Positions 21,401-32,682 of a stretch of DNA of 64,000 nt are shown piece after piece. The first letter of the stretch is position 1. Every line of letters begins with the position of its first letter. The position numbers and the translations under genes are program-made. The notes under the pieces were generated by a model, which saw only the letters and a list, made by a program, of their open reading frames with translations, searched no databases and was not told where the DNA came from. Source of the stretch: Hemicordylus capensis (lineage: Eukaryota; Chordata; Lepidosauria; Squamata; Cordylidae); contig NC_069671.1 of assembly GCF_027244095.1 (NCBI RefSeq), positions 4,588,001-4,652,000 of the forward strand, read 5' to 3'.

Positions 21401-24400
21401 CTTTTTCTGAAAATGGCCGTAGCAAATAGGGAGAGGCACTGACGTAGAATAATAATAATAATAATCTTTATTACGGTCGTTGACCAGCACAACTGACGTA
21501 GAATCATTAACGTGATAAGAGGGAAACCCTCTTTTGGGAATGCAGAGATAGGCTTTAGAGAACTCCCCCCCCACACACACCCTATTGGCTAGAAGGAAAA
21601 CATGGAGGCATGCCATGTGAACTTGCATCAAAACAAAACCCGAGAGCAGAGGGGAGGGGCAGCTTTCCTCAATGCCGCGAGTGTGATTCGGAGTGGCTTC
21701 GCTCAACGTTCGCCTCGCAGCATGAAGCCATGTGCGAATAACTCCCTGGTGGGTAAAGCCTGCTGGGTGAAAAATGCACACACACACACATACACACCCA
21801 CCCCGTGCTCTCTCCCCGCAGATGGGTGCTCCTAACCAAAAAGGGCTACCAAGAAAAGGACACAGACCCTCATGTATCTGTCATCACCAAACTGAAAGGG
21901 ATTTCAGTCATCCATATCAGGGAGCTGGGAGACAGGCTGTGGGATGTGGCAGATTACGTCAAGCCCCCTCAGGTATGTTGTCGCTCCACAATGGCGTAAG
22001 AATTGCTGCTTGCCTGGCCCAATTTGGAATTCTGCTTCCAAAGCCGTGGAGACAGACATGTTTTGTTATCGTTGCTAATTCATGGGTAGTAATAATGCCG
22101 ATTAAACGTGTACACTGCAACAAAGAGAATCGAAATATTTGCATGCAAATGTTGGGTGTTTTTTTTTTAATGGGCCCAGAACTTTTGCAGATGGTGATGC
22201 AATTACCAAACTCTTGTTCTTTTTAACGGTGTGGGTGTGAACAAATGTCTCGGTGGATTGGGCCCTGTGGATCAAAGCACCCTGTCTCCCACTCACTGCC
22301 CTTTGTGGCTATTCTGCCTTCTGAAGTGGCCGATTTGAACTTCCTCATAGTTAGGGTGGCCACATTCAAGTTTCCAAAATCCAGGTGGCCCAATTTGCAT
22401 ATAATGCAAATTTGCATATCATGCAAATTAGGTGGCAACTAATTTGCATTTTGCTTGTTTATTTATTGGACAGATTTGTATACTTTCCCCTCCTTCTCTG
22501 CCCTCCCATGTGATCGGATCCAGAGTAAAATCCGGGCAATCCGGGCAGCGCATTTGAAATCCGTGTAAATCTGGGTGGAATCTAGCAGCTGGGTGGAGGA
22601 ACCAAAATCTGGGGACTGCCCTAAATTCTGGGGGACTTTGCAATCCTATTCACAGTACAGCCAGCTCCGTGAGTGTCACTTCCTCGGGAAGGCCACCTAG
22701 CAAAGTCATGAGCAAATAGGACTTTTAACCTACATGTCTTCAGATCACACCCAGTGTGCTCTCTCCAGCGGATGACACTTTATAGAAATATATCTATTTT
22801 CTAAGACATGTTGTTTCCCCCCCCAAACTTCTTAGGGAGAAAATGTATTCTTTCTGGTGACTAATCTCATTGCTACCCCAAAGCAAGAGCAAGGATCATG
22901 CCCAGAGGTACGTCACCTGTTTTCCCTCTTCCTCTGCCAGTCGTTGGTCAGTGCTCATGGCCTAACAGAGACCCACTAATAGAGATCCAGTTGGCTGCAT
23001 CTCCCAACAGTGTCTCCTCATAAAGACGTATAACACCGCCAAATTCTGCATGGCAGCGTGTAGAATCTGCCAGGTCGTGACTGCTGGACCATTCCCTGCA
23101 TCAGCTCTGCATACTTTTAAACTCCTGATTATACTGTTATTTTTAGAGTTCCTATTTAAATGTTTTATTTTATATGCTCTGTTTTAGCCACTGCTTTTTG
23201 CATTTTATATATTCCACATTTGATACGCTTATGATTTTAAAACTCTTATAGCTACCCTCTTTTGTAAGGGTAGCAGCCTTTTAGTATTATATTATAGCTT
23301 TATAGCATTAGAGTAGCATATTTAAAATAATATAGTTTGATGGTTTCATAATTTGTTTTTCATCATGCTCTGCTGCTTTCTCTTCTGCTGGTCTTGGACC
23401 GTATTAAAGATGATTGATTGACTGATATTATGTGTATATTTATATGACCTGTACTTTTGTATTTTAGTTATGAAATTGCTTTAATTATATTATACACCGC
23501 TTTGCGATTAGTTTAATGAAAAGCAGTAAATAAATTGAACAATCAATAAATAAATGTGTGCAGTTCCCAGGATGCTTCCAGGAAGCCAGGACGGGGGGCG
23601 TTTTATACCTGCTCTCTTGGAGTAAGAAGAGTCACTCATTTTCCTTGTTCTCACGCTTCAACTTCTGCAGCACCCTTCTGTTCCTGATGGACGTTGCAAG
23701 GGGGATTTGGACTGCACCGCAGGACAGGCGGTAGCCCATGGAAATGGTATGCACCGCAGACACTTTTCCGTCGTGCATCTTGCCTGTCGTTTTCCACGCC
23801 AGTGACCTTAGTTTGCCCTGCAGGTACAGCCTGCTTAGACACACCATCATTTTTGTAGGTTTCCTCTGCATCCTTCCCAGACTTCTTCCTCGCTCAGGTG
23901 CTTTCCAGATTACCGGCTACAACAGTATTATGACGTGTCCGCCAAGCATGCTTCCATACTGCCTGTGTTCTGACATCACAGCCCCTGCGCTGTCAGCACT
24001 GTGCCGTTCACATTTCCGATGCCTCCTTTCGGGTTTTATTGCTGTGTTACAATCTTATGACGTCGCATGTACGTTGCAAAAAAAAAAAGAGCTGTATTTC
24101 CCCGTTGTCGGAGTTTGTGCAAGCTAGAAAAGACTGCTCCCCCTGCTGGTGGCTTTGCACAATAAACAACTTCTTGACCCTTTCTTTACGTTTTCAATGT
24201 GATCTGCCAAGCTGAAGCATTTTACCGCTGTTGTAGCAAATAATCTGGAAAGCGCCCCAGAGTTATAAAAAGAAATTAGTCACAAATTGTTCCTCTTCCC
24301 TGTGTTTCATAGGATGCTGCCTAACCAGAGCCAGACTTTGTTCCATCTAGTTTGCTGCTATCTACTCTGACCAGCAGCAGCTCTCCAGGAACTCATGCGG

Positions 24401-27400
24401 AGAAAGGCCTTTCCCAGTCCTGCCACCTGTGCTCTTTTTCACTGTAGATGTCGGGGATTTGAACCCAGGACCTTCCTGCATGCAACGCATCTGCTTCCCC
24501 CCTGAGCTTCCTTCTTCTCTGGTCCTTTTTGAAATGCAGGACCCCTCTTGTTGGCAACCTCTGCCATAAAGAGGACCACCAGCCAACCATTCTAGGAAAT
24601 TTGACTTTGGAGCGATTGGGTTCCATTGGATATCTGGTGACCCTAATTTTCTTTTTGAGGAGGTGGCAGCGATGCTATGGGTAGAAGCAAAGACTGCAGG
24701 GAAGAAGGCAGAACTGAGACAGGGTTTTGTTCTCTTGCAGGAATAAAAACAGGAAAGTGTGTCAGCTACAACACCTCCCATAGCACCTGCGAGATCTACG
24801 GGTGGTGTCCCGTGGAAAACAAGACCTTGCCCAGGTACAAAAGCTGGCCTTGCTCTCATTTCAGCCGCCAACGTGACACACGATGCGTCTCTGTTAGTAG
24901 CCCAGCATTAGGGCTAAATCTCCACCATCAGTCGGAACTCTCAGGCTGGAAACAGGCATTTTTTAAAGAGCTGGAAATGGTTTAACTTCCCATGGAGTGT
25001 ACCGACTGGCAATTTTGGTCAGACAGGTGTTCCAGGTTTTCCTTTAAGCAATGCAGAAACCTACCGGACCTGTTTAGCCAGAAGTAAAAGTGGGACAAGG
25101 CACAGACAGCAGCCTCTCTTCAAGTCTTAACTATCCAAAGCAAAAAACACACACAATTGCCTGTCTCCAGCCTCGGAGAGAAACATATCCAGGACAGCAG
25201 TTATCAAGGTTTTGGGGGTTTTTCACCAGTAAATTTGTTTGCTCCAAGTTTCGCCAGTATGGGCCAATCTCGGCTGGCTCTCACAATCCAATATAAGATG
25301 GAGGAGAGGCCAGTTTTGATTTCGGAGCTGTGTGCACTCCTGATAATCGATGGTGAGGGCAGGGGTCATGTCAGGTGGAGGGCCAGGAAACGATCATCTG
25401 CTGGGAGCAATCCTGGCCAGGCTGCTTGAGTGGTGGATCTCCTCCACCCTACGTCCGATCTCAGACCACTGATGTCAGCTGCTTGTACCACCCAACTGGG
25501 ATGGCTTGCAGCAGGCAATCATATTCCCAGTACCTCACCCGACATTACCGCCCACCGACATGATTGATTATTGTACCTTCTAGTTCGTAAACTTGATTTT
25601 TTAAATTAATGTAAAAAAAAACCCCACCAAGTTTTAAAATTGTTTTACATTGGTTTGTACTGTATTTTGGTGTGCGTGTGTGATGATTTGATACATTTCG
25701 TGTGTTTTTATTGGATACTCACCGAACCGCCAGCCAGTTCTAACAAACCAGTTCACAGACCGGCAGTTCGGTTCAAATTCGGTTCGAATCTGAATCGAAC
25801 TGCCACTGCTGTTTCCATGCACACCCCTACTGTCGTTGACTGACCAGGAGAGGGATCTTGGGCTTGATGGACAGCTTGTTGACATGGTCAACTCAATGTG
25901 TGGCCGCTGTGAAAAGGGCCAATTCCATGCGTGGAATCATTAAAAAAAAACCCTGCTAATATTATAATGCCCTTATACAAAACTACTGGATTTTTTAATG
26001 GTGTGTTGTGAACTACTCAGAGAACAACTTGTTATGGGGCAGCTAACCAATACAGTTGTGTATTATTAATTATTATTAATAATTAACAACATATTCATTA
26101 TTATTAGTCCAACCCCTTGTTGCGTGCAGGAATCCTTCATTCGTTGACTCATCTCTTCTGATTCCCATATAGGAAACCACTCTTGGGTGAAGCAGAGAAT
26201 TTTACTCTTTTTATCAAAAACGCTGTCCACTTTACCAAGTTTAACTTTTCCAGGTAAGGGTTGTGATCCTTAAATGGGTAAAGTACCTCCTTTACACAAT
26301 GTGTAGTTGAACTATGGCATTTGCGGACATGGTGATGGCCACAGATCTGGATGGGTTAAAAAGGAGATTAGCCAGATTCATGGAGGACAGGGCTATCGAG
26401 GGCTACTAGCCTGGATAAAGTAAAATAAAGTGTGCCGTCAAGCCGGTTTTGACTCCTGGCGCCAACAGAGCCCTGTGGTTTTCTTTGGCAGAATACAGGA
26501 GAGCAGCAGTAGATTTCCTTCAGGACTAGAGGGGAGCACCAACAGGAGAGAGAATTGCCCTCTTTCCCACACTTGCAGGCTTCCCAGATAGATGCAACTT
26601 CTTGACCACTGCATGAAGCAGGATGCTGGAGGAGATGGCCGGATCCAGCAGGGCTTTCCTTATGTCCTTAGGCCGAGGGTCTTTGGGACTGGAGACAGAC
26701 AATAGTGGTGGACATCCAGACTAGTTCAGTTTGTAAGGGACTTCTGCTGAACAGGACAAGCTGGGGATACAGATCAGGTTGTAGAATAGGCAGGAAGAGT
26801 TCTGGGGCTGGGGGCGGTGGTAGGTATATAGTCAAGTCAGGCAAATGCTGGGGCTGCCTGGGAGGAAAGGCCGTGTGGCTACCGATAGCTTCACGTTGCT
26901 CAGAGAACAGGCTTTCCAAAGACTCTCCTTTGGGTTTCTCTTAGGACCAACACCTTGAAGACCACCGATGACTCCTACTTCAAAGGATGTAGATATGACG
27001 CCCTCGATAGTCCTCTCTGCCCCATCTTCTATGTCCGTGACATGGTCAGAGCCGCTGGAGAGAGCTTTGAGGACCTGGCGCTCTTGGTAGGTCCCTTTTC
27101 CTGCATTGTGGGACAGGAAGAGCGTCAACTCTGTTGGGTGTATGCCACGGGTTCGAGGGCCAGGTGCATGGAGGAGGCATAGGGGTCCCTGGGGGCTCAC
27201 CACCAGGAGGAGCCAGTATGTCCCTGCTAGGATTCAGCCATAGAAAATAAACCTAATTATCTTATAAGCCACCTAAAGGCACAGCAGAAAAATGACTTGA
27301 TTAGCAAGCCAGAGATTGCCGGTTCGAATCCCCACTGGTGTGTTTCTTCCCAGACTATGGGAAATACCTCTATGGGCCAGCAGCGATATAGGAAGATGCT

Positions 27401-30058
27401 GAAAGGCATCATCTCATACTGTGAGGGAGGAGGCAATGGTCAACCCCTCCTGTATTCTACCAAAGATGACCACAGGGCTCCACAGGACTTTTTAAAGCCA
27501 GACATACTTCGGGCTAAGCCAGAATGTGCAGCTTCAATTTGGGGGGAAACAGAGTCCTGTCTGTACTGGTCTCTGATACCCCGCAGGGATTTTGGAGTAA
27601 ATGCAGCTAATATGTGGTCTGGCCCACTCCATTCTGGAGGAGATTTGAAATAAAAGCCCTGTGTATAAAGCCTCCAGGTAAGAGAATGACATCTGACACT
27701 ATCAGTCTAACAACGGGTAATCAGAGCAGAGAAAGCATGATCAGAGAGGGGATTCCCTCGTTCATTATCTCTACCCCCAATGCCACTCGTGGTCGACAGG
27801 GTTGCTGGCGCTAAGAGCTGATGCCCTCAGGAGCTGCATCTCCAACAAGTTGTCCTTCTGTCCTTGCGGCTTTATTAATCCGTTTTGCGGCTCCCACACA
27901 GGGGGGAGCCATCGGCCTGCGCATCGACTGGAACTGCGACCTAGACCGGCCTCCTTCAGAATGCCAGCCGCGCTATTCCTTCCACCTGCTGGATAAGAAA
28001 TACAATTTCAGGTGGGACTGTGTGAATGAAAGCTGACACTCGTTGCAGCCTCATGATTTGTTCCCTGACCAAAGATTGCCCACTTGAAGCTGACGCATCC
28101 TCAGTGATGTGTCGGCTGCAGAGAGGGAGACGACGGAGACGGTGAATATTCATATACCACTTTTCAACAAAAGTCCCCAAAGCGGTTGACACAGATCTAA
28201 ATGTGAGCCTCCTCTAAATGGCTCACACTCTTAAAAAAAACACCATAAGCTAAACAAAGGGATGTTGTGCTGGGGACGGAGAGGGCCAGTTGCTCCCCCC
28301 CCGCTCAATAAAGAGAATCCCCACTTTGAAAAGGTGCCACTTTTGTTCAGCTAGCAGGGAATGTTCAGTTAGCAGGAGACACCCTCTCCCCAATTAGGCT
28401 GCACATAATTATCCAATTAGGCTGCTCCAAATTGGCTGACTATATGCTGAAGCTCAGCATACCCCTCCCCTCAGCCTGAGTGACAGGCTTCAGGAAGTTA
28501 GTACTGAGTACTCCCAATGTATATATTTAATTCTCCTAGGCGTACCTGTCACTAATCCCATGTGTGGCAGCTCTTGCGAGAGTTCGGGATAGTGATGGGA
28601 TGGCCGGGAGGGGGGAAATGGCGGTGGCGGCGGCAGCTGGCCAGTTGGCCAGTGGAGAAACAAAACGCCAGCGAGCGGCGGCACAGCCAGCGAGTGGGGG
28701 GAAGAGGGCGGACGGGAAGAAAATGGCGGCGGGCAGGCAAAGCAGGTGGAAACGGTGGCGGAGGCTGGTCTGGCGAGGAAACGGCAGTGGAGACGGGCAA
28801 AGAAGAAAGGTGGTGACGAACTAGGCGGCGGCGGCAGCAAATAGTGGTTGAAACGGATTATTTTTGGAAGCAAGGGAAAGGAGAATCCTGGTTGCCAAGG
28901 GAGGGTGGGGGTGGGAATGAACTGGGGGGGGCAGAACCAAATGGGGCTGAATGGGGGGAGAGTCAGAGAGAACTAGGGGTGCAGATGCTCTGGGCCAGGC
29001 CAGCTAGTTCAAATTAATTTCAATAAAATGGCTTATCAGTAACGTAATCTGGAGGTAAGCCAGTAACACTTGTTTACATCTTGTTTTTATGAATTACATG
29101 CACACACATTTAAGTGTTACCGTTAAGGAGACAGGCTACTCCAATCAGTGGCTTACATCCAGATTAACAACAAAAAATATTTATATACCACTTTTCAACA
29201 AAAGTTTCCAAAGCGGTTTACATGGATAAGCAATAAATAAATAAGATGGTCCCCTGTCCCCAAAGGGCTCACAATCTAAAAGAAACATAAGACAGACACC
29301 AGCAACAGTCCCTGGAGGGATGCTGTGCCGGGGGTGGAGAGGGCCAGTTGCTCTCCCCCTGCTAAATAGAGAGAATCACCACGGTAAAAGGTGCCTCTTT
29401 ACCCAGTTAGCATAGATTAAGTTATGCATACGCAGTCTTATTGAAATTAATGGATCAAGTTTACTTGTCCTATTAATTTTAGTGGGAGTTCTCATGAGTA
29501 ACTCCATGAATAACGTCCCCTGATCAAAGAGGCACCTTTTAAAAGTGGCAACTCTCTTATATTTAGCACGGGGAGAGCAACTGGCCCTCTCCATCCCCAG
29601 CACAGCATCCCTCCAGTGGATGTTGCTAGTGTCTATCTCCTGTTTCTTTTTGAGATTGTGAGCCCTTTGGGGACAGGGAGCCATTTTATTGAACTCTCAA
29701 TTCCTGCATATCCTTCTTCAGCGCAAGAAACATATATCCAAACCTATGCACCAAATTCTCTGCCTTCTGAGATTTTGACTACTTTCAAGCATCTTTTTGG
29801 AACCGTAAGGGATGTTCTTTTTCAACAGCAACCCGAATCGTGTTCTTTTGAGTTTCCCATAGAAACGTCCTGTGGAAACGTTTGCTTGAACGTCCTGTTG
29901 GAGAGGAATCATGTTCATTTTCAACAGGGACCGTGTTTCTATTTTGAATGAAAGCTGGGGTTCTCAGGACCATAACCCAAGTTCTGAGTCAAGAAGAGAA
30001 GGACAAGCAACAGTTGCTTTGACCTTAGTAAAGGAGACTGACTGGGATGCTGAGCATG

Positions 30059-30130
<72 letters not shown>

Positions 30131-32611
30131 GGTGCCTGTTCGTGTGTGTGTGATGCAGGTGCGTGTGTGTGTGACAAGAGATACATTGCCAGGAAAGACT
30201 TCACTACGTCGTCTGAGTGTACAGTTGCCATGCCCACCCCCCATTTTGAGTTTCACCCAGATTTTAACCACCACACCGAGATTGCGTAGCCCACTCAGAT
30301 TCACCCAGATTTCAGATTTCTTTAAAAAGAAAAAAGAAAAAGCTGAGCTCCAGCCCTTGTAGAAGTGGAGTTATGGAGCAAAATGTGCAGTCGGTATTTT
30401 GCTGAAACATTTTTATTTTATTTTTTATTTATTTATTTTACGTTTTATATCCTGCTCTTCCTCCAAGCAGCCCAGAGTGGTGTACTACATACTTAGGTTT
30501 CTCTTCACAACAACCCTGTGAAGTAGGTTAGGCTGAGAGAGAAGTGACTGGCCCAGAGTCACCCAGCTAGTTTCATAGCTGAATGGGGATTTGAACTCGG
30601 GTCTCCCCAGCACTCTAGCCACTACACCACGCTGGCTCTTATTTTCAAGCCAATTTACATAATATGCAAATTAGGCACCTGGATTTGGAAAGCCAGAACA
30701 CGGCAACCCTATCTGAGAGGGTGTTGCCCGGCGAAGAAGAGTGGGGCAGAGAGTTCACTGATGGCTGCTACCCAAGGGAAGGTCCTCTGCAGCAGATGTC
30801 ACGTCCTCTGCAGCAGACGTATTCATCTTCTTACCCCATTTCCAAACACAGGTGTGTTTTTCATCTCCATGGTTTCTTTTCAGAACCGCGTCCTATTATT
30901 GGGGCCCCCTGAACCGGCACTACAGGAGCCTGCTGAAACTCTACGGCATCCGCTTTGACATTTCCGTCCACGGCCAGGTACGGACCGGAATGGCCCCAGA
31001 AAAGTGCGTGAGCCCCCTTGGGGGGTCGATTTGAATGGCAGGCCCTGCTCTCAGCACACTTCCCTTCCTGCCTTCCAGCTGTGCTGATTCCTCCTCCTGA
31101 TCCGCTCAGCATCCTCCCTCCCTCCCTCCCTCCTCATTTTGTCGCAAATCTCTGTTGGATGCTCAACCTCCATTAACCTTGCTCAGGCCTTCATTCGGAA
31201 CCCCCTTTCTTTGGGCCGTGTGTCTTCCAGCATACAAAACCGTGCAATTAAAAATTAAAGTGATTCATTGTGCTCCAGCCGTCGAAAGACCAAAAGGTTG
31301 TTGGTTTGAATCCCCGGCGCTGGTATGTTTCCCAGAAACATCTATATCGAGCAGCAGCAAGAAGTGGTCTAAGGGAGGAGAGCTGGTCTTGTGGTAGCGA
31401 GCATGACTTGTCCCCTTAGCTAAGCAGGGTCTGCCCTGGTTGCATATGAATGGGAGACTAGATGTGAGAACTGTAAGATATTCCCCTTAAGGGATGGAGC
31501 CGCTCTGGGAAGAGCATCTAGGCTCCAAGTTCCTGCCCTGGCATCCCCAAGATAGGGCTGAGAGAGATTCCTGCCTGCAACCTTGGACAAGCTGCTGTCA
31601 GTCTGTGTAGACAATACTGAGCTAGATGGACCGATGGTCTGACTCAGTATATGGCCGCTTCCTATGTTCATATGATATAGGAAGATGCTGAAAGGCATCA
31701 TCTCATACTGCGCGGGAGATGGCAATGGTAACCCCCTCCTGTATTCTACCATGTGGTAGGTACCATTCTACCACTCTGTGGTTGCTACGAGTCGACACCG
31801 ACTCAGTGGCACGATCTTTCCTTTCTTTACTGCCTCCCAGATATTCTGGCTAGGTAGATGTGCCTCATATAAGCAAAGAACGAAGAGGAGAGAATTAGAA
31901 AGAGACCAGCCGCACCCGCCCAGCGATGCCAACTTTCCAGTGGGCCTTGCTCCTGTGTTTTCAACAGGAACACGGCCCCTCAGTGTTAAGAAGGGCTACA
32001 GTGCTTCTCTCTGGGCTATGAAAACCTTCACCAGGATGTATTTCACGCAGGGCTTTTAGCTCGCATCTCCTCCGGTATGGAGGGGGTGCGTTCACATATC
32101 AGCCAGATTTACCCCCAAGTCCCCTGCGAGTTATCAGACAGTACTTCACACAGAATTCGAGTTTTTCATTGCACGTTAGAGTATAGCCCGATTGATAACC
32201 GGGGCAAACCCCCTCCCCAACTTTTTTGGTGTCGGTTTTGGGGGGCAACTTCGAATTTGCAGTAAAGCCTCACAGTAAACTCACGGTAAAGCCAGCTGTG
32301 TGAAAAATGCCCTGCTGGTTCCTGCCGACCCCTGCTGTTAAAAGCACAAGAGTGGTCCAGGTTGGTTTCTTTTGGTCAGTTGACAACCCTCCCCTCATAA
32401 CATGCTATGTGGAAGGTGTGTTGCTACCAAATCGCACAAGAGACCTATCCTGGTAATGAACTTCAATCACAAATTTGTTTTCATATGTTGAGTGAAATTT
32501 GTTTTCAAATGTTAAATGGAAGTCTGTTGTAAACTGCCCTGAGCCATTTTGGAAGGGTATATAAATAAAATGAAATGAAATAAATAATTAAATGTAGCAG
32601 TGCTCCAGTAA

Positions 32612-32682
<71 letters not shown>

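Noticed and set aside
21080-21787. 235-residue minus frame
   Set aside because: Lies in a repeated DNA-transposon sequence with other copies nearby; no protein family recognised.
28490-28873. Pro- or Gly/Arg-rich frames in P2RX6 intron 8
   Set aside because: Open in several phases on both strands; low complexity.
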